Positions 31,585 through 40,630 of a stretch of 64,000 nt of DNA are shown here, piece by piece; positions within the stretch are counted from its first letter, which is position 1; the number at the start of each line of letters is the position of its first letter. This DNA is from an uncultured Bacillota bacterium. Its GTDB lineage: Bacteria > Bacillota > Clostridia > Lachnospirales > Lachnospiraceae. The translations under genes and the position numbers were made by a program. Under the pieces are notes generated by a model. The model ran no database searches, was not told the DNA's origin, and saw only the letters and a program-made list of their open reading frames with translations. The stretch covers positions 1 through 64,000 of the forward strand of contig CATWQE010000004.1 in NCBI GenBank assembly GCA_958352855.1. The letters run 5' to 3'.

Positions 31585-33240
31585 ATGGCGAAGCAGGGGA
31601 AGATTTATATTATAGGGCACAAAAACCCAGACACAGATTCCATATGTTCTGCGATTGCATATGCAGATATTAAAAACCGGCTGAACTCAGGGAAAAAATA
31701 TGCAGCGAAAAGAGCCGGACAGATTAACGAAGAGACAGAATATGTTTTAAAACGTTTTGGTGTGGAAGCGCCGGGATATCTTTCGGATGTGGGAACACAG
31801 GTAAAGGATATGGAAATCAGGGAGACGCCGGGAGTTCCAAACAATATTTCCATTAAAGACGCCTGGGCTATTATGAAAAAAAGCAGCGCTGTAACCCTTC
31901 CCATCACAAAAGAGGACGGACAGTTAGAGGGATTGATTACCACAGGAGACATTGCAAATTCTTACATGGACGCCCATGATAATTACTTTTTGTCCAATGC
32001 AAGAACCCAGTACAGAAGCATTGCCAATACAGTGGAGGGGACAGTTGTGACAGGGAATCCTCATGGCTACTTTATTCGTGGAAAAGTAGTCATAGGCGCG
32101 GCCCATCCAAATAAACTGGGAGAGTTTCTGGAAGAGGAAGACCTGGTGATTCTGGGAGACCGCTATGAGGATCATTTATGTGCCATTGAACAAAATGTAA
32201 GCTGTATGATTGTATGCAACAATGCAGAGGTATCTCACGATATTGTAGAGGCGGCAGAGCGCAATCAGTGTGTGGTTATCCGGTCTTCTCTGGATACGTT
32301 TACCGTTGCAAGGCTGATTAATCAGAGTATTCCTGTAAAACACATTATGAAAAAGGAAAACCTGATTACCTTCCAGACCGATGATTTTACGGATAACATT
32401 AAAGATATTATGGTAAAAACCCGTCACAGAGCCTTTCCGGTGGTAAATAAGCATGGGAAATACATAGGAACTGTGTCCAGACGAAATTTGTTGGGAATGA
32501 AGAAAAAACAGTTGATTCTGGTAGACCATAACGAAAAAACCCAGGCTGTAGACAATATTGATGCGGCAGAGATTCTGGAGATTATTGACCATCACAGATT
32601 AGGTTCTCTGGAGACCCTGCAGCCCATTATGTTCCGAAATCAGCCTGTTGGCTGCACAGCCACCATTATGTATCAGATGTATACAGAAAAAGCCCTGGAA
32701 ATCAGTCCGGCTATTGCAGGACTTTTGTGTTCTGCCATTATTTCCGATACCCTGATGTTCCGTTCGCCAACCTGTACCTCGGCAGATAAAATGGCAGCAG
32801 GAGCTCTTGCGCTCATTGCGGGAATTAATATTGAGGAACATGCAAAGGAAATGTTTACTGCCGGAAGCAACTTAAGAGGAAAGACAGCGGAAGTTATTTT
32901 CTATCAGGATTTCAAACGTTTTACAGCAGATACTGTGAACTTTGGAGTGGGACAGATTAGTTCCATGAATGCAGAAGAGCTGGAAGATTTGAAACAGAGA
33001 CTGATTCCTTTTATGCAGCATGAATGTGGAAAGAATGGAATTTCTATGGTATTTTTCATGCTGACCAATATTCTGGAAGAATGTTCAGAAATTATTTGTT
33101 ACGGAGAAGGCAGCGGACGTCTGGTAGAGGAGGCTTTTGAAGTAAAAGAAGCGCAGGGCGGCTATATCCTTCCGGGAGTAGTCTCCAGAAAGAAACAGTT
33201 GATTCCGGCTTTTATCGGGACTTTGCAGCAGAATAATTAA
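31585..33240 (+). CDS. Manganese-dependent inorganic pyrophosphatase with CBS and DRTGG domains
   Basis: A 551-residue DHH-family enzyme. The catalytic motifs are IIGHKNPDTDSICSAIAYA near the start and the DHHRLG motif near residue 335. Between them lie two CBS domains (VKHIMKKENLITFQTDDF; AFPVVNKHGKYIGTVSRR) and a DRTGG-like domain, the layout of the regulated clostridial PPase that binds adenine nucleotides. It hydrolyses PPi. AGGAAGG precedes the ATG. Confidence 0.95.
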   Translation: MAKQGKIYIIGHKNPDTDSICSAIAYADIKNRLNSGKKYAAKRAGQINEETEYVLKRFGVEAPGYLSDVGTQVKDMEIRETPGVPNNISIKDAWAIMKKSSAVTLPITKEDGQLEGLITTGDIANSYMDAHDNYFLSNARTQYRSIANTVEGTVVTGNPHGYFIRGKVVIGAAHPNKLGEFLEEEDLVILGDRYEDHLCAIEQNVSCMIVCNNAEVSHDIVEAAERNQCVVIRSSLDTFTVARLINQSIPVKHIMKKENLITFQTDDFTDNIKDIMVKTRHRAFPVVNKHGKYIGTVSRRNLLGMKKKQLILVDHNEKTQAVDNIDAAEILEIIDHHRLGSLETLQPIMFRNQPVGCTATIMYQMYTEKALEISPAIAGLLCSAIISDTLMFRSPTCTSADKMAAGALALIAGINIEEHAKEMFTAGSNLRGKTAEVIFYQDFKRFTADTVNFGVGQISSMNAEELEDLKQRLIPFMQHECGKNGISMVFFMLTNILEECSEIICYGEGSGRLVEEAFEVKEAQGGYILPGVVSRKKQLIPAFIGTLQQNN

Positions 33241-33261
33241 AGATGGAAATGAGGTTGTATT

Positions 33262-33855
33262 ATGCCAAAAATAGAATGGAAACCAGGAAATATGCTATAT
33301 CCCCTGCCGGTTGTCATGGTAAGCGTGGCAGATGAGGAGGGGCACGATAATATTATTACAGTGGCATGGGCAGGAACTGTGTGTACCAACCCTCCTATGG
33401 TGTCTATTTCTGTGCGCCCGGAACGGTATTCATACAAAATGCTTATGGAAACCAGAGAATTTGTCATTAATCTCACAACAGAAAAGCTGGCTTATGCTAC
33501 AGACTACTGTGGCGTGAAATCAGGCAGAGATGTAGATAAATTTAAAGCGGCACGCCTTACCAGACAGCCCGCGTCCCATGTGGGAGCGCCTATGATTAAG
33601 GAATCCCCGGTGTCTATTGAATGCAGGGTGCGGGAAGTCCAGGAATATGGAAGTCACAGCGTGTTCACAGCAGATGTACTGGCAGTGCATGTGGATGATA
33701 AATACATGGATGAAAAGGGCAAATTTGATTTAGCGCTGGCAAATCCTATTGTATACTCTCATGGAGAGTATTACGGACTTGGGAAAAAGCTGGGAACCTT
33801 TGGATATAGTATTAAGAAAAAAAGACAGAAAAAGCAGAGGAAAACAGAGAAATGA
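33262..33855 (+). CDS. Flavin reductase family protein
   Basis: A 197-residue flavin-binding split-barrel protein: PLPVVMVSVADEEGHDNIIT, VAWAGTVCTNPPMVSISVRP and REFVINLTTEKLAYATDYCG. Such proteins bind FMN and reduce flavins or other acceptors. The C-terminus is very basic (KKKRQKKQRKTEK). It overlaps aroK by four bases and lies 22 bases after the pyrophosphatase, giving a three-gene unit. Confidence 0.92.
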   Translation: MPKIEWKPGNMLYPLPVVMVSVADEEGHDNIITVAWAGTVCTNPPMVSISVRPERYSYKMLMETREFVINLTTEKLAYATDYCGVKSGRDVDKFKAARLTRQPASHVGAPMIKESPVSIECRVREVQEYGSHSVFTADVLAVHVDDKYMDEKGKFDLALANPIVYSHGEYYGLGKKLGTFGYSIKKKRQKKQRKTEK

Positions 33856-34355
33856 AAAAAGATAATCTGGTACTGATTGGAATGCCCGGAGTTGGAAAAA
33901 GTACAGTTGGAGTCATTCTTGCCAAGGTGCTTGGCTATGAGTTTTTGGATTCTGATTTGCTGATTCAAAAAGAAGAGAATGCGCTTTTGCGGGAAATTAT
34001 TGAAAAAGAGGGACTGGATGGTTTCCTGGAAATTGAAAACAGAGTCAATGCTTCTATAGAAACCACGAAAGGGGTTATTGCCACTGGGGGAAGTGTGGTA
34101 TATTGCCAGGAAGCCATGGAGCATTTAAAGGAAATTGGAACAGTTATTTACTTAAAATTAGACTATAGTATTTTGCAGAGAAGATTGGGAAATCTAAAAG
34201 GAAGAGGGGTTGTTCTGCGGGAAGGACAGACTTTAAAGGGGCTTTATAATGAGAGAACCCCATTGTATGAAAAGTATGCCGATATCGTAATTGATGAGAA
34301 AAAGTTGAATGTAGAACAGACTTTACAGAAAATTCTGGAAGAGTTGGAAAAATAA
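33852..34355 (+). CDS. aroK: Shikimate kinase
   Basis: A 167-residue P-loop kinase. GMPGVGKSTVGVILAKVLG is the Walker A; the shikimate-site residues appear in LDSDLLIQKEE and GFLEIENRV, and ATGGSVVY and the lid arginine in LREGQTLKGLYNERTPLYEK. It makes shikimate-3-phosphate in the aromatic pathway. The start overlaps the flavin reductase stop. Confidence 0.93.
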   Translation: MKKDNLVLIGMPGVGKSTVGVILAKVLGYEFLDSDLLIQKEENALLREIIEKEGLDGFLEIENRVNASIETTKGVIATGGSVVYCQEAMEHLKEIGTVIYLKLDYSILQRRLGNLKGRGVVLREGQTLKGLYNERTPLYEKYADIVIDEKKLNVEQTLQKILEELEK

Positions 34356-34426
34356 TAGAGAATAGAACAGGCAAAAAGGGCTCAATTACAGGAATATGTT
34401 AATTTTTATTTACAAATGGTGGTATC

Positions 34427-34619
34427 TGTTATAATATAATAGTTAAGCCATAAAATAAAATAGAAAGGGAGTTTTTGTGCCATAAGCACCGAACTTCCTG
34501 AATTACATGTACAGATAATGATTCGAGTATGGCTTTTATGAGACGAGAAACCCTGCAAAGCGGCAGGAATACCATAAATTGAGACAGACTAAAAGGTCTA
34601 ATAATTAAGAGGTGTGTAT
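34427..34619 (+). promoter_or_regulatory. Extended -10 promoter and structured leader of murA
   Basis: TGTTATAAT at 34427-34435 predicts a start near 34,442. The 178-base leader folds into several helices by eye: P1 AAGCCATA (34445-34452) with TATGGCTT (34528-34535), enclosing P2 AGGGAGTT/AACTTCCT with inner GTGC/GCAC (34466-34499) and P3 GAAT/ATTC (34500-34524). P4 CCTGC/GCAGG (34552-34567) and P5 near 34586-34599 follow. I do not recognise it as a known riboswitch class. It may control murA translation or elongation. Confidence 0.5.
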
Positions 34620-35912
34620 ATGGAACAGTATGTTATCAAAGGCGGGAATCCGTTAGTTGGAGAAGTAGAGATTGGCGGAGCAAAGAACGCAGCCCTTGCC
34701 ATATTGGCAGCAGCAATTATGACAGATGAAACGGTACACATTGAGAACTTACCGGATGTAAGGGATATTAATGTTCTGTTAGAAGCAATTAAGGAAATCG
34801 GCGCAGTTGTGGAACGCATCAGCCCTACAGAAGTAAAAATTGTTGGCTCCACCATTGGAAATATCAGCGTGGAATATGAATATATCAAAAAGATTCGAGC
34901 TTCCTACTATCTTCTGGGAGCGCTTCTGGGAAAATATAAAAATGCGGAGGTTCCCCTTCCAGGTGGCTGTAATATCGGAAGCCGCCCTATTGATCAGCAT
35001 TTAAAAGGCTTTAGAGCTCTGGGAGCATCTGTGGATATTATCCATGGCGCAGTTGTGGCAAAAGCAGACCAGTTGCTTGGCAAGCATATTTTCCTGGATA
35101 TGGTATCAGTAGGAGCTACCATTAATATTATGATGGCAGCAGCCATGGCTCAGGGAAATACCACCATTGAAAATGCGGCAAGAGAGCCCCATGTAGTAGA
35201 TGTGGCGAATTTCCTCAACAGTATGGGCGCTAATATTAAAGGCGCAGGTACGGATGTTATCCGTATTCGTGGAGTGGAAAAGCTTCATGGTACAAGCTAT
35301 TCTATTATTCCGGACCAGATTGAGGCAGGAACATTTATGTGTGCTGCCGCTGCAACCATGGGAGACATTATGGTGAAAAATGTAATTCCCAAGCATCTGG
35401 AGGCAACCACTGCGAAATTAGAAGAGATTGGATGCCAGGTGGAAGAGTTTGATGATGCAGTACGTGTAGTAGCAAATAAACGCCTGAAACGCACAAATGT
35501 GAAAACCATGCCTTATCCGGGCTATCCTACGGATATGCAGCCCCAGTTTTCTGTGGCATTGACTTTGGCAGAGGGGACAAGCATTGTGACAGAGAGCATT
35601 TTTGAGAACCGCTTTAAATATGCCGCAGAGCTGGCAAGAATGGGAGCAAATATTAAGGTGGAAGGAAACACTGCGATTATTGACGGTGTTCCGAAGCTTA
35701 CAGGTGCAAGAGTATGTGCTCCTGACTTGCGCGCAGGCGCAGCCCTGGTTATTGCAGGTCTTGCTTCTGAGGGCATTACCATTGTGGATGATATTGTATA
35801 TATCCAGAGAGGTTATGAGCGTTTTGAAGAAAAGCTGAGAAGCCTGGGCGCAGAGATTGAAAAAGTTTCCAGTGAAAAGGAAATCAAGAAATTCCAGTTG
35901 CGGGTGGGATAA
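34620..35912 (+). CDS. murA: UDP-N-acetylglucosamine 1-carboxyvinyltransferase MurA
   Basis: About 430 residues. It adds enolpyruvate to UDP-GlcNAc, the first committed step of peptidoglycan synthesis. The family marks are GGAKNAALAILAAAIM near the start with catalytic Lys, PLPGGCNIGSRPIDQHLKGF with the reactive Cys at about 116 (fosfomycin target), and AGAALVIAGLASEG. ATG 34620 follows AGAGGTG; a GTG two codons earlier is within that site. Confidence 0.97.
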   Translation: MEQYVIKGGNPLVGEVEIGGAKNAALAILAAAIMTDETVHIENLPDVRDINVLLEAIKEIGAVVERISPTEVKIVGSTIGNISVEYEYIKKIRASYYLLGALLGKYKNAEVPLPGGCNIGSRPIDQHLKGFRALGASVDIIHGAVVAKADQLLGKHIFLDMVSVGATINIMMAAAMAQGNTTIENAAREPHVVDVANFLNSMGANIKGAGTDVIRIRGVEKLHGTSYSIIPDQIEAGTFMCAAAATMGDIMVKNVIPKHLEATTAKLEEIGCQVEEFDDAVRVVANKRLKRTNVKTMPYPGYPTDMQPQFSVALTLAEGTSIVTESIFENRFKYAAELARMGANIKVEGNTAIIDGVPKLTGARVCAPDLRAGAALVIAGLASEGITIVDDIVYIQRGYERFEEKLRSLGAEIEKVSSEKEIKKFQLRVG

Positions 35913-35919
35913 AAAAGGC

Positions 35920-35948
35920 TTGACGAACCGGAAAAAACCTTGTATTGT
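35920..35948 (+). promoter_or_regulatory. Promoter of metK
   Basis: TTGACG at 35920-35925 and TATTGT at 35943-35948 are spaced by 17 bases. They lie right after the murA stop and before the SAM riboswitch. Confidence 0.65.
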
Positions 35949-35980
35949 AATAAACGAAAACAGAAAACAATTTATATTTT

Positions 35981-36079
35981 CTCTTATTCAGAGTGATGGA
36001 GTTACATAGGAACTGTGAAGTCACGGCAACCCCGCCATGCGGAAGGTGCCAACCTGAGCGAGTAGTCGAACAATAAGAG
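35981..36079 (+). ncRNA. SAM-I riboswitch (S-box)
   Basis: The P1 arms CTCTTATT / AATAAGAG enclose the S-box core with GAGTGATGGAG, ACTGTGAAGTCACGGCAACC and AAGGTGCCAACCTGAGCGA. These are the conserved S-box elements. A terminator follows at 36100-36127 and metK next. SAM binding would favour termination. Confidence 0.95.
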
Positions 36080-36099
36080 GATTCATTTTAGAACGATAT

Positions 36100-36127
36100 G
36101 GGTCCGCTTAGCGCGGGCTCTTTTTTG
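36100..36127 (+). terminator. Terminator of the SAM riboswitch
   Basis: GGGTCCGC and GCGGGCTC form a stem with G-T pairs, followed by six T. It is the expression platform of the S-box before metK. Confidence 0.88.
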
Positions 36128-36176
36128 GTGATTAAACCTCAAGAGAAAATATAACCTCAAAGAAAGGAAAGATACT

Positions 36177-37364
36177 ATGGAAAAAAGATTGTTTACTTCT
36201 GAATCTGTAACTGAAGGACATCCAGACAAGATGTGTGATGCCATTTCTGATGCCATCTTAGATGCGCTGATGGAAAAAGACCCAATGAGCCGCGTGGCAT
36301 GTGAAACTGCTGTGACAACAGGTATGGTTATGGTTATGGGTGAAATCACAACAAAGGCATATGTAGATATCCCTAAAATTGTAAGAGATACCGTAAGAGA
36401 AATCGGCTACACCAGAGCAAAATATGGCTTTGATGCAGATACCTGCGGCGTTATCACTACCATTGACGAACAGTCCACAGATATTGCCATGGGCGTTGAT
36501 AAAGCTCTGGAAGCAAAAGAAAACAAAATGTCAGAAGAAGAACTGGATGCTATTGGAGCTGGTGACCAGGGTATGATGTTTGGCTTTGCTTCTGATGAAA
36601 CAGAAGAATATATGCCATATCCTATTGCACTGGCACACAAGCTGGCGCTTCAGCTTACCAAGGTGCGTAAAGACGGAACACTGACCTACTTAAGACCAGA
36701 TGGAAAATCCCAGGTTACTGTAGAGTATGATGAAAATGACAAACCAGTACGTTTAGATGCAGTGGTGTTGTCCACACAGCATGACCCGGATGTGACACAG
36801 GAACAGATTCATGCGGATATTAAGAAATATGTATTTGATCCGGTTCTGCCTGCTGAAATGGTAGATGAAAATACAAAATTTTTCATCAATCCTACAGGAC
36901 GTTTTGTAATCGGCGGACCTCATGGGGACAGCGGTCTTACAGGACGTAAAATTATTGTAGACACTTATGGCGGATATGCGCGTCATGGCGGCGGCGCTTT
37001 CTCAGGAAAAGACTGTACCAAGGTAGACCGTTCTGCAGCTTATGCAGCACGTTATGTAGCAAAAAATATTGTGGCAGCAGGTCTGGCTAAGAAATGTGAG
37101 ATTCAGCTTTCTTACGCTATCGGTGTTGCTCACCCGACTTCTGTTATGGTAGATACTTTCGGAACAGGCAAGGTATCAGACACACGCCTGGTAGAAATTA
37201 TTCGTGAAAACTTTGATTTAAGACCAGCCGGCATTATTAAAATGTTAGACCTGCGTCGTCCGATTTACAAACAGACAGCAGCTTACGGACATTTCGGAAG
37301 AAATGATTTAGACCTGCCATGGGAAAAACTGGATAAAGTAGATGTATTAAAGAAATACTTATAA
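36177..37364 (+). CDS. metK: S-adenosylmethionine synthetase
   Basis: A 395-residue enzyme making SAM from methionine and ATP. Signature motifs are TSESVTEGHPDKMCDAISDA, GAGDQGMMFGFASDETEEYM, HGDSGLTGRKIIVDTYGG and GGGAFSGKDCTKVDRSAAY. It is controlled by its own SAM riboswitch. AGAAAGGAAAG precedes the ATG. Confidence 0.98.
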   Translation: MEKRLFTSESVTEGHPDKMCDAISDAILDALMEKDPMSRVACETAVTTGMVMVMGEITTKAYVDIPKIVRDTVREIGYTRAKYGFDADTCGVITTIDEQSTDIAMGVDKALEAKENKMSEEELDAIGAGDQGMMFGFASDETEEYMPYPIALAHKLALQLTKVRKDGTLTYLRPDGKSQVTVEYDENDKPVRLDAVVLSTQHDPDVTQEQIHADIKKYVFDPVLPAEMVDENTKFFINPTGRFVIGGPHGDSGLTGRKIIVDTYGGYARHGGGAFSGKDCTKVDRSAAYAARYVAKNIVAAGLAKKCEIQLSYAIGVAHPTSVMVDTFGTGKVSDTRLVEIIRENFDLRPAGIIKMLDLRRPIYKQTAAYGHFGRNDLDLPWEKLDKVDVLKKYL

Positions 37365-37374
37365 AAAATATAAG

Positions 37375-37530
37375 AAAAGAGCTAATCTAATCATGCATCT
37401 GGAATATTGTACAGTTACAGCTCAGTCTGCGTTCACTTTGAGCCTGTAGTCTCAAAGCGTACTCGACAGATTCGCTGGAACTGTATCAATATTCTGGATA
37501 GCAGTTATCTAGTGGGATAGCTCTTTTTTA
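37375..37530. repeat. Terminator-embedded palindromic repeat, copy 1
   Basis: The outer stem AAAAGAGCTA / TAGCTCTTTTTT forms a terminator for metK, but its loop contains a 93-base imperfect palindrome (37402-37494). The core runs from GAATATT to AATATTC, with stems CAGC/GCTG and an apical CTTTGAG / CTCAAAG. The same core, with small changes, occurs at 61174-61267 inside another terminator with a different outer stem. Both lie between converging genes. Confidence 0.85.
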
Positions 37531-37532
37531 TT

Positions 37533-38921
37533 TTATACATGTGAGGTGTTTTTAAAGTATTCTCTGGCTTCCCGGCACATTTGTTCCAGGGTAAATACTT
37601 TCACATGACTTCCGGAGATGACTTCAAATCCACTGACAAAATCGGATTTGGAGAACAAATAATACCATTGCCGGGTGTCTGGAAAAAGGCTGGCATGCTT
37701 TCTCAAATCATGCAGGGCTTCCAGGTCAATCCACTGGTCTGTCCAGAAACAGGAGCCTAACAGGATTTCCTTTGGAGCAGAGGCGGCAATAGAAACATAT
37801 TCGGTGCGTTTTTTGGTAGGATGCTGTCCCCACCACATACCAATCTGTTCAAAATTAAAAGGCGCAGTGCCCATTTCTTTTTCCAATGCCAAAAAGTCGC
37901 GGCATACCTCCTCAAAGGCGGCCTTGAGCCAGTCCTGAAGAATCGGGCTTACAAAGCGGTGAAAGATATCTTCCCCCATACCGGCTTCAATTTCGGATTG
38001 ATAAGGATAGACGAAGGTATACCAGAAACGAAATACTCCATCTGAAATTTCATAAAGGGTACGCCGGCTGCCCTGGTCTTCGGTAACGGGGATAATCCGG
38101 TTTACCAGGTTGTGAGATGCCAGGGAGGACAGAAGACTGCTGGCTGCGCTGGGGGTAAGGCCGGTGCTATCGCAGATTTCCTGGAGTTTCCGGCCTTCAC
38201 AGCCAAGAGCTGCCAGAATAGACCCCATGACAGCAGAACCGGAATAATAAGTTCTGGTAAGGGTGGGAATTCTGCGGTAAAACAGGCCATTTTCCCTAAA
38301 AAACAGATGTAAAAGGAGCTGGTCCATACTGTCCTTTCCTGTAAATGCCTGCATATAAGAAGGATTGCCTCCGGTAATACGGTAAATAAGAAGCTGCTCC
38401 TTTAGCGTTCTGTCTGGATAAAAAGCCTGCATTTCAAAAAATGAAAATTTCGGAAGAAGCATGGTGTGGGCTTCTTTTTTTTGTTCTTTTTCGTATAAAT
38501 GTCCTGGCTTGCACAGGAGAATCAAAAGATTTGCCTTAGAATCTGCTTTTTTCTCCAAAGCGTGAAGCATGGTTGGAAACCGCTTATTCTGGGAAATCAG
38601 GCAGGAAACGTCATCCAGAATCAGTACAAGAGGTTCGCTTAAAGATGCCTTTGCCAGGAGGCGGAAAATCTCTGAGAATTTTTTCGCTGTTTGAAATTGT
38701 TCATCCAGGCGGCGGGCGCATAGATTTTTAAACAAACGGAAGTTTTCTTCATAGAGTACAGGGGAGGCTTTGAAGTAAAGAACCTGTTTCTCTTTGGAAA
38801 ATTCCTGAAGAAGTCTGGTTTTTCCCATTCCCGGATGGGCATACAGGGAAACAATCTGGATTCCGCCCTTTTGATATTGTTGATTTAATTGAAAGAGTAG
38901 TTTTCCTTTATCAATGAACAT
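37533..38921 (-). CDS. AAA ATPase with DUF234-type C-terminus
   Basis: A 462-residue protein of the archaeal-type STAND-like ATPase family. Walker A is AHPGMGKTRLLQEFS near residue 30 and Walker B LVLILDDVSCLI near residue 98. A winged helix follows (LQEICDSTGLTPSAASSLLS), then the DUF234 domain (YEISDGVFRFWYTFVYPYQS, CRDFLALEKEMG) with the nuclease-like fold containing WTDQWIDLEALHD. The exact function of the family is not known. Confidence 0.85.
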   Translation of the reverse strand: MFIDKGKLLFQLNQQYQKGGIQIVSLYAHPGMGKTRLLQEFSKEKQVLYFKASPVLYEENFRLFKNLCARRLDEQFQTAKKFSEIFRLLAKASLSEPLVLILDDVSCLISQNKRFPTMLHALEKKADSKANLLILLCKPGHLYEKEQKKEAHTMLLPKFSFFEMQAFYPDRTLKEQLLIYRITGGNPSYMQAFTGKDSMDQLLLHLFFRENGLFYRRIPTLTRTYYSGSAVMGSILAALGCEGRKLQEICDSTGLTPSAASSLLSSLASHNLVNRIIPVTEDQGSRRTLYEISDGVFRFWYTFVYPYQSEIEAGMGEDIFHRFVSPILQDWLKAAFEEVCRDFLALEKEMGTAPFNFEQIGMWWGQHPTKKRTEYVSIAASAPKEILLGSCFWTDQWIDLEALHDLRKHASLFPDTRQWYYLFSKSDFVSGFEVISGSHVKVFTLEQMCREAREYFKNTSHV

Positions 38922-39072
38922 AGTATTTCTCCTAAGTATTAGATGTTTTTGGTACTGTTTTTGATACTTACATTTTAGGTGGGGTTTGAAGGAAAGTCAA
39001 AGGATTTTGAGAAGTTTTTTATAGAAAGTTTAGATTTAGATTTTGATTTGTTTAGAGGAAAAGAGAGAAAGA

Positions 39073-39081
39073 TATGGTATA
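39073..39081 (+). promoter_or_regulatory. Extended -10 promoter of the two-component system
   Basis: TGGTATAAT lies about 50 bases before the histidine kinase start. No good -35 box is seen, in keeping with an extended -10 promoter. Confidence 0.55.
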
Positions 39082-39133
39082 ATAAAACATACGAATGATT
39101 GCACAGTAAAGAAAAGTGAAAGAGGCAGTAGCC

Positions 39134-40630
39134 ATGAAGTTAAAAACAAGGATTATTATTTCTTTTTTCATTATTGTATTGGAGCCCCTTCTTTTTACGG
39201 GAATTGCATTTTGGGCTTTTACTCAATATCAGTTCAGTATGATTGAGAAGCAATATGGAATCGAAGACCCCACTTATGAGAGCCTGACCAATATGGCGGA
39301 GGTGGTAAATCATCTTACCAATGAAATAATAGAAAATATCAGGGTGGTTGCGCAGACAACCCCGTCTAAGTTTGAGGATATCGTATATCTGGATGATTTG
39401 AACAGAGAGCTTCAGGAAATGCATTCCTATATTCTGGTTCAGGAGAATGACAGAATTACGTATTATGGATGTGAAACTTATCCCCAGGAGCTGGTAGAAA
39501 AATTGGGAAAATTCCAGGATTTTGATGCCAGTACCAATGCAGGTCTTTATCTTGGAGGGCGGGTACAGGTGCTTGTGAAACAGGTGACTTTTGAAACGCC
39601 ACAGATAAAAGACGGAAGTGTGTTTATTGTTTCCAATATTCTGGAGACGCTTCCTCAGATGAAAGATTTGTTTAAAAATATGCTGGTAACAGTGGTTGTG
39701 ATTTTAGTAACAACAGCGCTGGGACTTACCTGGTGGATTTACAGGGGAGTGATTGCACCTCTGGATAAATTGCGTATGGCAACACAGAAGATTAAAACCG
39801 GAGATTTGAACTTCACAGTATCTTCGGAGGGCGTCAGTGAGATTGCAGATTTGTGTCAGGATTTTGAGGAAATGCGCCAGAGGCTCAAGGAAAATGCAGA
39901 GGAGAAGGTGGAGTTTGATCGGGAAAGCAAGGAGCTTATCAGTAATATTTCTCATGACCTGAAAACACCTATTACAGCAGTGAAGGGATATGTAGAGGGA
40001 ATTATGGATGGTGTTGCCAATACACCGGAGAAAATGGAGCGCTATATCAAGACGATTTATAATAAATCCAATGAAATGGACAGACTAATTAATGAGCTGA
40101 CCTTTTATTCCAAGATGGATACCAATAAGATTCCGTATACCTTTAATAAGATTATGGTTACAGAATTTTTTGACGATTGCGCAGAGGACCTTCACATGGA
40201 GTTAGAAGCTAAGAATGTGGACTTTTCTTATTCCAATTATGTGGAACCGGAGGTTATGGTAATTGCAGATGCAGAGCAGATTAAGAGGGTTGTAAATAAT
40301 ATTGTAAGTAATTCCCTGAAATATACAGATGCAGGCAAGCAGCAAAAGATTAATCTTAGAGTAAAGGACGTAGGAGATTTTATTCAGGTAGAAATAGAGG
40401 ACAATGGAAAAGGGATTGCAGCAAAGGATTTGCCGAATATTTTTGACCGGTTTTACCGGACAGATGCCTCCAGAAATTCATCCAAGGGAGGAAGCGGCAT
40501 AGGGCTGTCCATTGTGAAGAAAATTATGGAAGACCATGGTGGAAAAGTCTGGGCAACCAGCAAAGAGCATACAGGGACTGTGATGTATTTTGTCCTTAGA
40601 AAATATCAGGAGGTACCGGCAAATGAGTAA
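39134..40630 (+). CDS. Sensor histidine kinase
   Basis: About 498 residues. Two membrane segments (about residues 8-30 and 185-205) enclose an extracellular sensor of some 150 residues. A HAMP domain follows, then the HisKA box LISNISHDLKTPITAVKGYV with the phosphorylated His, and the HATPase with NNIVSNSLKYTD, EDNGKGI and GGSGIGLSIVKKIMEDHGG. ATG 39134 follows AAAGAGG. It overlaps the response regulator by eight bases. The signal is unknown. Confidence 0.93.
   Translation: MKLKTRIIISFFIIVLEPLLFTGIAFWAFTQYQFSMIEKQYGIEDPTYESLTNMAEVVNHLTNEIIENIRVVAQTTPSKFEDIVYLDDLNRELQEMHSYILVQENDRITYYGCETYPQELVEKLGKFQDFDASTNAGLYLGGRVQVLVKQVTFETPQIKDGSVFIVSNILETLPQMKDLFKNMLVTVVVILVTTALGLTWWIYRGVIAPLDKLRMATQKIKTGDLNFTVSSEGVSEIADLCQDFEEMRQRLKENAEEKVEFDRESKELISNISHDLKTPITAVKGYVEGIMDGVANTPEKMERYIKTIYNKSNEMDRLINELTFYSKMDTNKIPYTFNKIMVTEFFDDCAEDLHMELEAKNVDFSYSNYVEPEVMVIADAEQIKRVVNNIVSNSLKYTDAGKQQKINLRVKDVGDFIQVEIEDNGKGIAAKDLPNIFDRFYRTDASRNSSKGGSGIGLSIVKKIMEDHGGKVWATSKEHTGTVMYFVLRKYQEVPANE

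Noticed and set aside
34427..34619. murA leader as a known riboswitch such as THF, c-di-GMP or guanidine
   Set aside because: None of the conserved core motifs of these classes that I could recall is present.
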